Shown: piece by piece, positions 27,001 to 42,000 of the stretch
Position numbering within the stretch: the stretch's first letter is position 1
How the letters are laid out: each line of letters begins with the position of its first letter
Assembly (NCBI RefSeq): GCF_000524195.1
Contig: NW_020170414.1
Location: 610,281-674,280 of the forward strand
Source: Echinococcus granulosus
Taxonomy: Eukaryota; Platyhelminthes; Cestoda; Cyclophyllidea; Taeniidae
Direction: 5' to 3'
DNA length: 64,000 bases
Notes under the pieces: generated by a model
Told to the model about the DNA's origin: nothing
Seen by the model: only the letters and a program-made list of their open reading frames with translations
Databases searched by the model: none
Program-made: the position numbers and the translations under genes

Positions 27001-30000
27001 ATTTGATAACGTCACCTGTCTCCGGAATGGTGACAGTGGCTTCATAGACGCCCTCGTGCTCTTCACCCGCAGCATAGATGATTAAATCACCGTCCCGATT
27101 GACTTCCATGCCCTGGGGGAAGTCGGAGCTCTCTAATGGCGGTGAGCCTAGGCGCTGCCACTTTATCTTGACGTTTTTGGGCTTCCCATTAGGGATGAGG
27201 ACCCGAACCTTAGCGGGCTCAAGGAAGGACAAATTGAGGAAACGATGACTCAGTCTTATTTTTGAGACAGTCTCTAGAGGAACGAAAAGAAGTAAAGTGT
27301 ACTTCCCGAGTTATTTAATCATAATTAACCGACCAGTTTTCGTGCTTTCGAGGATTTGACTTAAAATAATTAAAATTTTACTTTCTCACTTCAAAATTAG
27401 ACTTAAACCAATGGTAATTTTTACTTACCAGGTGTGACGGGCTGCTTGACTCTAGTTAACTCTGGGAGAGGTATCCATATGGGCGTCTTGACGGGATCTC
27501 TTCCCACAAGGAAACCGTAAATTTTCTCTCCTTTCTCAGTCAATTTACCAGAGTCGACTGGCAGGCGGACCGAAAATTCGCTGGTTGTTGGATTAACTAC
27601 TGGATTGCTAAGCGGTGTTATCTGAGTTCCGTTGGGAGCCAACCATACAATGTGGAAGTCATCCAGACTGTTGGGCTACAACATATTGTTAACGCATTAG
27701 TAAGGGGGATTAGTCTCAATAAATTGCTACAATATAAAACGCACTGGCGAAGCTTTTCCTTCAATTACTGCGATGTTGGGATCTTGTTCATCAGTGTCCA
27801 TTGTTAGATACTCGGCAAATGGTGGCGCATCGGGTACGGGCATTGGAACTGGGAATTCTTCATTTAACTTGTATCCTGGTTCACTTGGCTGCTCTTTGGC
27901 TACAAAGAAATCGTAACTTGTAATGCTTCAAACATGCTACCAAATGTAGATGAAAGCCTAAGTTGAGAGTTATACCTGGATCCCTGACGATGAGGTAGAA
28001 CGGCTCGGTTAGATTTGCTCCCAAAGCGGCTACTTGGCATTCATAGAGACCCGAGTACTCCTCCTTAGCATTTTCAATTTGCAACTGTGCTTCAGATGTA
28101 ATTGGACTCCATTTGCCATCTTCGGAACGCGGCTTGAAGGGCAAGAGCTCACGTCTGATAGTGACGTCGGGTGAATCGGCCACAAGGGCGGGCAGACTCC
28201 AGGTGTGAACTGGAATGCCTCCCCGGTAAGAAGTCGCACGACAGGTCAGCACAACACGACTACCGGGCTCAGCTACCACCACTCGACCTTCTGTCCCCAT
28301 CTCGACGCCTGGAGATGGCAAACAAAACCATTTATAAATGGCATGAAAAAAGGATCACTAATCCAATCCTCAGAGGGGATTTGAGACTACTAAATGCTAT
28401 ATCAAACGTATCCCCAGCATCAGTGAAGTTAAGCAATTGTACAGAGTTTCCCACTTTCTCTCAGTAAATAAAAGAATGCACTTCCGTATCATTAGGTCGC
28501 ACTATATCAGAATTCTATCTCATCTGTTGCAAAAGCGTAATGAAGATGTTACTTCTTCTAATAAAAACGCACCCTTTTGGCAAGTATCGTAGACGGTATT
28601 TGTTAGGAAGTCGTATTTGAATTGCCCAGCTGGGCACCTAAAATAAAAAAGTTTCGTTAATCAGGACAGTAATAAAAAGATCAAATAAATCATCTAATAG
28701 TTGTTGGGTTATGTGGGGCGTGTTCAAGTCAAATCGGGACCTTTAATTTAAGAGCCTACAGAAGGATGCCAATGGCTATTCAGTAGTATGTGACAAGTTT
28801 CCTCATTAATTTTCCCCAGTGCACAGACTGATGATAGGGAGCTTAGCTACAGTAAGACGATCGAATGGTGTGCTTATCGGTGATGATACTGCCCGTTGTA
28901 TTTACCAACACATAGCGATCCTTCGGTCCTGTGAACACTTAATAGTCAACTTGGAGCAGTTAGCGCACGCTGCGTACCGGAACAGCTTTCTGTTCTTGAT
29001 GAATTCGAAAGCATTGAATAATTTTCAGTGTCAAAGGAATGCTCTGATAATAGACCAAACTATTCCGTGTGAATAACCCGAGTCCATCATTTCACTATCA
29101 AATCAAAATGATAATGAAACCACTGGAATTAATGAAGTTGACAACCATTTCAGCCTGATGATGAAAAAAAGCAGTATCCTGTATTAGTCCTCATATACTG
29201 ACAAAACTACTATACTGAAAGTGCTTTTAAATATCTAATGGGCATTGGCAGTTTAAAACATTAAAAATTCCATGAATCCCGGTTTCGATTGAATGTGATC
29301 TGGATTCAGCCATCTTTTTAAAGATGTCCGCTGATAAATAATTTTGTCATGAATTGTGGTGTCGATATCGTTGCAAGGTTGGAAGGGGACGTTAATATCA
29401 CAGAAAGCAAAACCTACGTGACACACTGAGGTCCTTTGCATTCGCCACATTGGAAGTCAGGTCCTGAGGGATCAAGATTCACCTCCGTTGACTCAGAGGG
29501 ATTGGTGCAGCCCTGAGCAAAACCAACAGTCTTCAATTCAAAGAAGATCAGATTTCCTAGCAGCTTAGGGGCTAGGTCGCAGAAATGCCCGCGATCTCGA
29601 AATAATGTTCCTAGTTGATTATCCGAAAGCTCAAAACGGTTACTAATCTTCAAAAGTTCAAGAGAGTTGCACAATCACTCAGCCCCTCCTAATTGGCCCA
29701 TGCCAAGTAGAGAGGTATCCTGAGTGCACTGATAATCACCCAAAGGCCATGAACAATCGGCTGCTAAAAATATGCGTTACAGAAACTACCGATATCCAGA
29801 CTCACACTCAGCCAGTCTCGCTTCTCTAGGCTCCGGACACGTGCACAACGGACATACACTCTTTGTTTACTAATTACATCAACAATCAAGATATTTGCTA
29901 TGAGGTCTTATCTGTTGGCCATCCGATTAAGAGCCCGATCGGATCCAGGTTATATCAACTAGAGACTCCGTTATAACACACTGAGTAGAAGTTTCATATG

Positions 30001-33000
30001 TGGAACGTAACAGGACTTCATGGCAGCATAAAGATAAAGTACATAAATAAGAGTAGGTTGGGTTCAAACATGGTCATGCTTAAGTAAAAAAATGCTCACT
30101 TCACAACTGGGGGAAAGGCTTCTGCCTTCTGTGGGACTACAATCGCAGACTTCTACAGGAGCAGGCCTTAATCCCTCATCCTTAGCCACAGCCAAGGCAT
30201 CGGCAAAATCACGGGCAATTTCAAATGATAGACCACCAATTCGTGCGTTCTCAAGGGCGTTTTTGTTTGAGGCCACGGAGATGCCGATTGAACTGGCTGT
30301 AGCCAAGACTCGAAGTAAAGCGGCTCGGGACAACTCAACATTCTGTGCCCGCCATCTGCCATTCCACCAGTCCTCACTGAACTCAACCTCATAGCGCTGG
30401 TTGCTGGGATTGAATACAGCGGTCGTCCAGAATGTTCCAAACTTGGGTGACTAAAGTAGGTATGACTAAAAAGCTGAATTCGACTGATGGCAACTTTGTT
30501 TTCATACTGGCGCCATAATTTAACCTCTACAATGCTGAGAGTGTTCCCTATTCACACCGCTTATGCCAGTAATTACCCAGCTCTTCGTATGCTTCCGATG
30601 CAGCTAGATCTGCATTCCTGATTTATAACGCTCTCAGGAGTAACCCAGATCCCAAAGTGAAATCAGTATATTTAAAAAGAGGGTCTAAAATTCTGTACCT
30701 TCATGCTCTACGTGTGTGTTAACTATCCAGTTCCCAAAATATTGCATGGAGCTTCCTTTAGTTTTTGATAATTAACTATTTGACTGTTTTTTGGCATTTC
30801 CCTTTTCACGCAAATAGATGGCTGGTGAAGTAAGCATATATGAAAATCCACTTTATAGAAGACTGCATAAATTTTTTTTTGGTAGCATTACCTCAATCGT
30901 TGCGATCAGTCGGTTCTCACTGACAGTAGGTTGATGGTTTACTTCTCGGACGCGCTTGAATCGAAACGACATCTTGCCTCCGTATAGAGATCGCTAACAA
31001 AAAAGAAGAGATATGGAGAGTTATGCTCACCAAGTCTAGACAAAAAATAATTAGGAGGTATTTGTAACCCAACTTACGTAAACGGGAAGATCGGCTTTAG
31101 TATCACCCCTTTGAGTATCGCTGAGTTTAATGGAGACCTGTGAAATGCCATCACTGATTAGGGGCTCTCGAATAACAAGGTCCTCAGGAGGTCCCAATTT
31201 ATCTTTATTCGAAAGAGCATAGGCACGTTCTACCCGTTGTTTGCCAGTGTCGTCAAGAGGGACTGCCACAAGCTCGCCGTTTGCCAACTTTCTCGACATA
31301 AAGACTTCGAATTTGTATCGCCCTGGATTCGACTATTAAATGCACAGAGAAACAACTAAATCATGATGGTACAGTAGCTTAAAGTTCAAACAAGCGGTAT
31401 TATACTGATTCTACGCCTTATGATAAACCGAGGACCAAGGTAGGGAGGACAGCTTACGAGTGAAACATTTTCAAAAAAGTGCGTCTCCGAGCCCTTGCAC
31501 GATTTGGTTGTGCCAGCACAGAAGCAAGGCAGACACTTTTCGCCGTATTTCATGTATCCTTCAGAGCACTCTCTGCATCGATCACCCTTGTAACCTTCCT
31601 ACAAAAAAATCCACGAATTGCATTCAACAACTTGGGTAAGCAAACTGGTTATAGTTTTGATAACCCAATAACCCCTAAATGTCCTTATAAAGTCCACGTT
31701 TAGCTCTCACCTTGCAATTGCAAATTTCAACAGTAGTGATGCTTTCAGTTCCCAGGGGATTGCAAAGGTTTAGCAACTCCGAGCGTTCTTCACACTTTGC
31801 CTCTGGTGGTGGAGACATAAGAGTTTTGCAGAGGTCACAGGATTCGTCCAACAAGCGTCCATCCTCCCTCACCTCACATCGACACTGATAACCATCTAGT
31901 GACTGCGGGTCTGCCGTACACTCAGTGCTAACACTGGAAGGAAAGGGAATTGGCGTTTACCTTCAACGAAGGGTTATCTATCTTTAATAGAACATATTAT
32001 CTCCGATGGGAACTTTAGACTACTAGCACTACAAACACCTCGATTTCTGTGTTTTCAATTGATAAAAAATACATACTGAGGTAAACCACTGCCGCACTTT
32101 TCGCAGGGCAGACAGGGAGACGTGATTGGCCTGTCGAGAGGGCGATAGAAGCCGACCCGGCACTCGCTGCAGTCCGGTCCTGTTGCGTTGCCCGGACAGG
32201 CAATACAGTTGCCCTCAGCATCGCACTCCTCGCATGTACACGCCAAACGGCATTTGGTTGGATCTTTTGGATCGTGCTTATAACCTCTCTCGCATTGCTA
32301 GGTAGGAAAAGAGATCTTTATTACTGTGAGACCCACCTCCGCTGGTTAGCAACGTAAACATTGATTTTTCGATATAAGGAAGCATGACTATCCATTTAGA
32401 TCGTAACATCTCTTTCATGGATGATATTTTATTCTACTATAGTATAACCAACCTGACACGAGAGCCCCTTGTAGCCCTCAGGACACGTGCAGAACTCAAT
32501 CTCAGGGTAGAGCGTCCCAGGAGCGTCCGTAGGCACAACATGCTCCAGTCGAATATCCTCCAATTTGTAAATCTCCTGACCTGCGTATGGATTTACTCGG
32601 AAGCGGATCTTCTCTACATTCGACAACAGCTTCATCATCTGTTCACGGCTGGGTGTAACCACATTTTCTTCGCAATGGGGACCACCCGTCACCCAGCCGT
32701 TGCGCTCAGTGGGACGAACTTGGAGCTGGTTCTGGTAGCCATTGGCATCGGTGTACAGAATTGGTCGAGTTGACGACCCGCAATAGTAGATAGTTTCCCC
32801 ATTGCCCTAAAGACAATTAATTCTGATCAATTTACAGCTCGCTGCATTATTTTAGGTAGCGGCTAGAAAACATCCATGTGAATCGAAATTCATCTGGACC
32901 GTAGTGAGATGTGCTAAGACTAAGTTAGTCTTTCCAAAACAGTATTCTTCTTCGGCACGACGATAAGGCGGAACTGAGGGGCGGACATTCATCATTACTC

Positions 33001-36000
33001 TACGACGTCACAGCTTTCCCATCATCACTTCATTTCACAGTTTCTGCAACATTACCCCACTGGATTTAATAACCGAAAAAAAAACTCTGTGAGTTAGCAG
33101 TTAGAAGAAAAGAATGGGAAAGTAGTCGGAATCACCATCATGGATATCAAATTTGGCCAGCCTATTTTAGGAACCGAGAGAGAATAGGTACTGACTCTAC
33201 GGACGCTCTGAACAAATCGGAACTAACCTCAAGAACAATAGCTGCGAATGGTTGGTAGTCCTCCATTGGACCCACTAGCGTGATATTGGCCTTCAAAAAG
33301 AGGCTGTAGGAGGTAGTCTGAAAAGCAGAAATATGAAAAACAATCATAGTGCTGCAAGTGAGAATTCATAGTGGGGATAAAAGCGATTTACTGTGTTTCC
33401 GATGGGGAGAACTTAGCCTCATGTAGCGGCACTTTTTTATCTGATCAGTACCCAGAAAGGTGTATAAAATACAATGGATGCCAGAATTGGGGCTGGGTTA
33501 CCTACAATGCTTTGAGGAATCTAGTCACAGTATTGTGTAATATGGTTCAAGAATGGTGTCTACATTGCAAAGAGGAAAATAAATTCAAACCAGATTAGCT
33601 AAAATTGACTGCAACACCGAACTGAGTGAAAAGTAGGATAACTCCTGCGGATACACGTCCCCTTCTAGAATATTTTTTTCTTATAATTTTAAAAGATCGT
33701 GGGGAGAACAGTTCCTTATCCACCAAGATACAGCCTGTACTGATTGATCGGTGTAGAAATATATTTTCATTGTTACAATGCGACGGTCATATATCGTCTC
33801 AGTTACACGCAAATTCGATGAGTGGAGTGGGCGTTCCTCTTGCAGCAACGACTTGGTTTTGATGGCCGACGCCGGGGGCTGTCCAAAAGGAGCGCTGAGA
33901 ATGACGCTCGTTTATTTTACACTTCATTTTGGCCTCGCAGGCAATTAAGGCTCTGAATTTGTACTTCTGCCGGGTGGCACGGTCTCCGGACCATGTCGGT
34001 ACCCAACCTTCCCCTTCAGCCCATCTGCACGTCGTCCTAATATTAAGACTTCTTTCGTAGCTTTCACCTCAGAGGGTAAGGGCATGCCTTTACAAAACTC
34101 GAACAGGACGAATACTCCTTCAGTATTAAAAGCTGCACAAATGTTTTAAATTGTGAAATTGTCATTGGCTTTCTTTAAAATAACTTCTTTATTTCAACTA
34201 AGGCTTATCACTACAATCCGGGCAGAATGTATGTAGGACCTCCTTGAGAAGAATGGGAGACCTGCGATGGTATACCCTCCATAGATGAAGGCAACGCGGC
34301 AAAATTTAACTGCTTTGGGATTTGGGCTAAGGCTTTGCTAATGCCCAAAAATTCAACTAGAGTTTCTAACCGACTAAATGGAGTTAAGAAAGGCAACTAA
34401 AATGCCAGGGTTGTGATTACCCAATCGCCGTTGAGTCCAAACGTTCCCTCCAAGTAGGTGTGATTGGCCTTGGGGACGGTAACTGAGATTGTAGCATCAG
34501 TCAACTGAAGTCCCTGCAGCTCACCTGGGATCAGCTTATCCTCCGAGTCGTACTGCACCAGCCGCACATCCTCGATTGAGCTCTTTGCCATTTTATCCGA
34601 CTGAAGAGAAATAACTCGTCTTGCTTAGCAAAGTCCTTGTACTACAACAGCTTAACTTTGAAACGACGAATGGTTCATTCTCATGTATCCAGCAGCAGTA
34701 CGTACACACTAACGAAACATTTCCGTTTATCTTATCAGAGTCCCACAGAACTGCTGACAATGTTTATTGCTTATATCCTAGGGGGACAAGCATGCTAGAA
34801 TTTGATTAGACTAATTGTCCACCATTCCTAATTATAAAGATGACTTGGTCTTTAAGTGATTCGTCTGTAAGATAATCCAAAAGATCGAATTTATTTCTCT
34901 GATATGCAATAATCTGGGATTGACTTTCTGACAATGACGGCTTGTAGAATTTCGGTTTTTAGGTGTACTAACAACCCACGAGCGGACCCAAGTGACAGCT
35001 TTTATCGGCTGATCCCTGAGATGTAAACAATGAAAATGTGGTGTAAAACTGTTCAAGGATTTGGTGAACCATTCCAGTCACTGCCATAAATTACTTCCTT
35101 CTCCTGTTATTTCATTCAGTTTGTTTATGCTTCTTTATTAAACCTATTGACGGTTCAATGTTTGCAATACATTGGACCCCGCCAAAGGTTTGATTTATAG
35201 CCAGACCCTACTTAACTCCGCACAATTTACAAATTGTTTGCCAATTACGTGAATGGCATATTCGACGGTTTGATAATCTGGCCGTGGCTTTATTTACTTT
35301 GGAGCATTCATACATCTTTTGTGCACTCAAGATTGGATCTGACCATAACGACATGCGTTAGGTGAAACCTCAAATACTTGATGTTGACATTACCATTCTG
35401 AAAAGCATCCAAATTGGAGTTATCCACCGCAACTTCGGTGAACCAATATCGATGGAAGTGTATTTCGATGCTGCCACTCAATGATTTAATATAAATATCA
35501 TTTCTAATTAAAATAATACTCCTGCCTACTTCAAATCTTTCGAAACATTCCGAACATTTGTCATTACTCTTACTTGACTTGACATTTTCTTAACACCTCT
35601 TAAAATGTAACTACATACAGGTGCAAGAGAGTATCCACGGAGGCTTGTGCAGTTATTGGAGACACCTGCGCAGTAGCAGTCAAGACACATGTCCTCGTTC
35701 CACGCTGCATCGTTGAACTTTGGCAGGGAACAGTAGCTTCCCGCTAAACGGTAAAGGCTATTACATTACATTCGTAAACAGATCTGCTAGGTTAACTTAT
35801 TCTACACGGTTTCTAATTCACGCTTGAGTACTCTCAAACGTAAAATAATCGAAAAACAGGTCTTAGATTGCATAAAAAACAGTTCCTTATTATTTTGTCA
35901 TCCTAAAATCAATTAGTTTGAGATATCTGACCAAACAAGCAGACCAGCAATGCACGGTCTCATCGCGTAACCGGAACCCAAAGGTAAACAAATAAGTCAT

Positions 36001-39000
36001 CCCCTTCAAGTAGGTGTGTAGTATAAACAAATGTAGCGCAGAACCCGGATTTGCATTTGTTTTATGGGCATAAACACCACAAACACCGCAGCTATCTCCA
36101 GCGATTTATTCTGCACCTTAATGTTGATAAATGCCTGCGAAAGTTTTCACACTGCATAATACCGCATTCACACCAAGCCGATGCGTTCCGAGGGTATATT
36201 GCTATGATAATGATGCGCACTTACCACCAACATTAACTGTGTAATCAGGAGCTAGTACACGGTCTTGGTAGGTCACAGCTTCACAGGTGTACATTCCACT
36301 AGCTCGTGGATCAATGTTGATCAATGTAAGGTAGCTGGTGACACGATCACAGCCCTCAACGGTGACGTTTTCCACATAGTCGACATCGGTTTTGAGGGGA
36401 CCCCAGTTGAAACGCCAATTGATGGAGGGGAGTGGACGTCCGTGAACAACGCACTTGAGAGTCACATTCGTCCCTTTAATCCCCATCACGTCTTGACCTC
36501 GAGGAGGGTAGATCACACTTGGTCGGCCTGAAGTATGGTTGAACATGGTTCTCCATGGTGATGGTCTTCAGAAACGACCCTCCAGTTTATTTTTCTTAAA
36601 AAAAGTGTTAACATACTGCAACTGATTTCATCGCTCCCGGAAGGAGTGCAGTCAATCTGACTATCGCAGAGGTAAGAGCGAGGAATTGGTCGTTGATCGT
36701 CGGGGCAGATGTAAAACTTGTTGCTACAGGGTGTATCGAGGTTTGGTGCTAAGTGTAAACAAAGAACACAGGTCCATATTACATAGCAATAAATCTCTTT
36801 AGAGGTTAAAACCTGGTCGAGTTGTATGGAAGTCGCAAAATGTGTCCAGCTAATTTCCGCTTTACATCAAGGGAGGACGAAAAGCATTGTTGAAATTATT
36901 TATGCCTATATTTAAGATCCACAGTCTTGTGACGATTTTATGACCTAAGGGTATTTGAGTGAATAACCACCTGGACAATCGGCTTCGTCAAATCCATTTC
37001 CACAGTCATCTTCGCCATCACAGTGCCAAGAGCGGAGGTAGCAGAAGCGTGAGGGGTCTTTACCATCTACTGCCAAGCAAGCGTACTGATTTGGCTCGCA
37101 TTCACCTTAAAGAAAAGGTAAAATTAGATCAGGTTGCAGGAATTCGCGGTGGATTTTTAAAAGGACCTATCTCATTGGCCAGATAGTCCCACACCTCATA
37201 CCTCTTTGAAAAAACCCGACAAATGGTGATGCAGGGTTGTATTAATCGAACAAGCTGACCACTACCATGGCTCCAAAGAAATGGAAAATAGAAACTTATC
37301 CTACTAATAGTGCAAATTAATTAATGGCCAACACTTTCCCGTTTAGATTTATGTGTGCCACGGTCCCCTTGCGTCAACTAACACTTTCAAGGGTAAGGCT
37401 CCCTAGCATCCCCCACCGAGATGCGATTTCGATAGCATTAGAAAGGAGTGTTAAACACGATTTTTTTCTCGGTAGTTATTCCCTAGCAAAAAAGCACCGC
37501 GTCTGAAGAGTTCCAACATCTGTTGTAATGCTTTCTTGTACGAATACATTAAACGCAGGCACACTGAATGGAACGAATGGGGGTAAGGAAAATTTCCCTG
37601 CAACATGAGAAATATTTGCACTCGCCTACAACACATATGACTATGCATAGAATTTGAAGATTTGCAGAAGGGAAAAAAGCTTCCGCTTTTATTTTGTTCC
37701 AAAATGTATCCATTTTCACGAAAGGATGCGCGTGTGTTCTGCGTATGGGAATTCTCTTTAAAAGTTTGCAAATTGGAGGAATGAAATATGACCTACTGAA
37801 TCTGTGCTGCGCGGAGGATTCAAGCTCTTTTTTTTTCGGTTTCGCAATCCCATTTATCTAACAAATTAATTTCTCGCAATGCTTTGATTAAACAGCCCCC
37901 TAGAAGGTGAACTCTCTGTAAAGGCAAAAATTAATGTTTCCAATCGCAGTGAGTTTTGGAGATCAGGACAATATTGCACGTCTTTTGCGATTGTTTAATT
38001 ACGAATGTTTTAGATAAAGCAACTCTTGATTGAGGGCACTTACGACAGCGTTCGGGAATTTCATCGGATCCGTCAGGACAATCGGGAACACCATTGCAGA
38101 AGAGACTTTCCGGAATACACTTGTCACCACCACATGAACGTTCACCTGGGCCACAGACCTCCTGAATCAGAATTTTCGCCTCAGCCCCACGAAACTAACG
38201 AAAGAGAAACAGTGCAGTTGGTCAAATAGGGGCTTGTGAGAAAATTTTACGTTCTCGCGGCCATACCCCGTCGGTGCAAACGTAGACGACGTTATTGAAG
38301 TCACTGTCCACGTTCTTGACCACAAGAATAGCGGCATTTCTCGTGGTAGTGCCGGCAATAATTTCTTCACGACCAGGACTAAGTGAGCGGCGGTCTTTGC
38401 GGAACCATGAGACCTTCGTGACACCACCTAACACTGCTCCCCCATCGGCCAGGGTCAGGGTGCAGAAGAAACGCACAGTCGAGCCTGGACGAGTTGTTAC
38501 CACCTCAGGGTTCACGCTTATCTCTAGAGGGGAGAAGCATGCGCTAAGGTGAGGAATGCCAGGTTTTACTCTGTTATAAATCCGTGCGGTTTTAAAATGG
38601 TCTTTTTATCTCTACCCGCACTCTGCGAGGCTAAATGCCTCAGCCACTCGGGACGAGGATTCAGTTTTGATATAGTAAAAGAACTATGAAAAAAACGTGG
38701 GAGCTAAAATTTGCTATGTAACGCATACATTCTATGCTGCCTAAAAAAAATGTCTACACGTCCTAGCTAAGCTAGATAAATCATCTGCTAAAAGTGAAAT
38801 ATTTGGTGTCCGTTAGCTACAGCTTCCCAATTCCAGTGAATGGGAATGAAGAGGAAATAAGTTGTAAGCTGCATCGTACAAATAGCTAATAAATATGTTA
38901 GGTCATTTCAAGCAGAGATTGTTTGTTTCCCCATCGACGAGTCATTCACTTGTGATTTCTTGATGCACCTCATGTTAAATAGCGTGTTTTAAAATCTCCC

Positions 39001-42000
39001 ATCCAACGGCTAATTGTGTTTACGTGGTATGGTTCTCTAAGGTAGGCAGAAGTAAACGAAATTTGCAATAAACGTGGAAGGTTCAACACTTAATGGCTGC
39101 GTTTCCTTTAAGAGCATAATCCACAGGCGTAGATTTAGATGCAAAGAATACGACTAGTAAAATCTTTCGGGGATGATCAATGGCTGTGTTTAAAACTACG
39201 AAGAGGTCTTCTTATGAGTGTACAGATCCTCAGAAGGTCACAGAAAGGCACTTTGGATATATGTTTTCATATCCATAACATACTTCGGTCCTCGACAATG
39301 AGCCTGCCAACATCCATATCACGACGGATGCGACAAATATACTGCCCTGAGTGGCGCTTTTCAGGGTTATTAATGAAGAGAAATGCCGTGGCGGGAGCTG
39401 CCGACGGTTCTGAGATCTCCACATCTGACGGAATGCCCTGTTCTTCCGTTGCGCCATCTGGAATGAAACTCCAGCGCACCTGCATGAAGAAAACGCAGTT
39501 AACATCTCATTGCAAAAACAATTACAAGCAGTGTTAGACAACTGGGACCCACGTTTTTTCCGCCATTCTTCATGCCAGTAACTCGACAGTGAAATTCAGC
39601 CATGTCATTGATTCCGCTGGATTTGTAGTCCTCCTTTGGTTCAATGTTGATTGATACAGCGCCTTCAATAACAAAAAGATATTGATAACAGTCTGTAATG
39701 GACTGAATGGAGGTTCCAGTGCAACTATGTAACAAAAGGTGAGACTTACGCGCTCTCACAATAATGTGTATGGCCTTTACAGTTTCGCCAAAGCGGCAAG
39801 AGTAAGTAGCCGTCCTATCTTCCGACATTTCAGTGAAGCCGAGGATGCTCGATTTGCCCAGGTTCACTCTGTTTGGTACTCTGCCTAACTTCTCACCGCC
39901 AAAGTACCAGTCGATCTAAATGGGAAAAGTTTTGCATTGGCTGAATCATTTGCCCTAACAATTCATAAATCACCTGTTTTTGGTGGTTGTGCTCACTCAT
40001 TTGAGTATGGAGCCGAAGTAACTGTACATAAGGGAGTGAACCGAAGAGGTTTTATAGTGAAACACACATGAGACTACAAAGATTCCCTCACCAATATTAC
40101 AATCATCAATGAATTGACTGGGTTCTGATTGTGCAAAAAGCGGGTATTTTTTGAGATTGGAAACTCTGATAATCCACGGAATCGTTCATACTTTTGTAAT
40201 GCAGATTGGTTAGGCTAAATGGTGATAGCCACAATTCGATGACAAAAGGCGTGATCTAATGGTTCTTAAAGGTGGTCCCACCTAGTATTAATCTGAGTGA
40301 GTACTCCATAGAACTCCATCAGGGGGGACCTGCGGTGTTTCCTTCTTCGTTCTAGCTAGCAATTTTTTTTAGAAAAATGATACTAGACCGCAAACTTCTG
40401 ATTGAATATTTAGTCGCAATTGAAGTCTACCCCCCATCCCTAAAGAAACTCACATCTCTTGCCCTGAAAGGCGCAGACGATGGTATGTCACAATGCATTT
40501 CCAACTGCTCATCAGGGTAGAGTGCAATAATTTCATCCGGCTCCTCTGACAGTTCAACTAAAAGGTTTAACGCATGATTGAGCTTTTATTTCCAAAGGTA
40601 TGCACTTGTAAACCGTCCAAGGTAAAACAGCACTTGCATCTTGGAAACGGAATTACATCATGAATACAGCTGATTGTAAAGACAAGGTTTGAAATATGTG
40701 CCTGGGTACTGAAATCCAAACAGAAAAACAATGAAATGGGCTCGGTTTGTGTTTAGGTAAGGAAATATCAATCGAAATGGGTAAGATGTCCGCAGCCCGT
40801 AGAATATTATCAACATGGCTTACCGGAATTGAGATCAGGTTGCTTGAATTTGGTTAGTCCACTGAAAGTGCTCTCGCCCAACTTTTCTTCGGAGACAAGA
40901 TCGAAGACAACACAGGTGTAGTGCTGTCTGGACTCAGTGTTAGTGTAGGTGGAAGTGACACGCTCCAACAGACCCACCAAGTTGACCTCCTGTAGTGCAT
41001 CCCTCCCAACAATGCTTCCGTCATTCGCCAACCACTCGTAGCGCACATTCTTATTCCCATCCCAGCGACACTCAACCGTTGCCGTCTTTCCATTCGCGCT
41101 GACCTCTCTCAGTATGAAATGAGGTCCTTAAATTGCATTATAACTGGACTGAGTGGACAGCGGGTTAAAATCACCACTTTATTATGTAATTGTTCCTCGA
41201 TTATGCAATAAGATCTTGCCTAGCTCTCATCGAGCAGTTTTATTCAAACCCGGATGAGTAAGCAAGGCGTTTTAAGTGGATTGTCGATGAATGTAATCGA
41301 CTTGGGTGATAGAATTTCACAAGGTTTGACCGGTTGTACTACGAAGTAAGGCAGGCATTCGACAGAAAAGGCGCAGAATGAGGTGCTTTGATTAAGAGCC
41401 TTTGTCTGAGAAAATTCGTAGGTGTGTTTACTACAGGTGAACGACATCGACTTCCATTTCCTTATGTAAACAAAAAAAGGCTTTGAAAGACGGCATAAAT
41501 ATGCATTGAGTGAGAGGAGGTTTAAACTCCATGTGGTTCAAAAACAGTAGATTTGTTTGCATGTGTGAATAGGTTGTTTTTCCTGGCATTTCATACTTTG
41601 GCATCTGGTTTATGTGGTTGACCTATCTCAACCAGCACCAGTAATTCAAAAATAGATGATTTCAGGCGACAAAACAAACTTAGCTGGGGAGCTAACTGAC
41701 CAAAATAATCGGTAAAATCTACAACAGCTTGGATCATATGTTTCATTGAGCCGACGCTAGATAAAGCATTATTAAGCCAGACTGAATTCCCAACTTACTC
41801 GTGACGCTGCGACGAGATCGCACCAACGTCGCGGTATCTATTTCGGACATGGGCTGAGTGCCATGATCCTCGATGGAACAGTAAAAGGGCTGCTCAGAAG
41901 CTGTTGGCGAATTAAGGGTGATTTGGTGTTTTCCTGAGCGGACCAGATGCACCACTCCCAGAGGCCTTTCCCAACTGACCATGTTGGAGGGGCCGAGTTC

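Noticed and set aside
38161..38164. Nearer acceptor before LDLa repeat 1
   Set aside because: Using it breaks the reading frame and truncates the preceding Ig G strand; the acceptor at 38195-38196 fits both.
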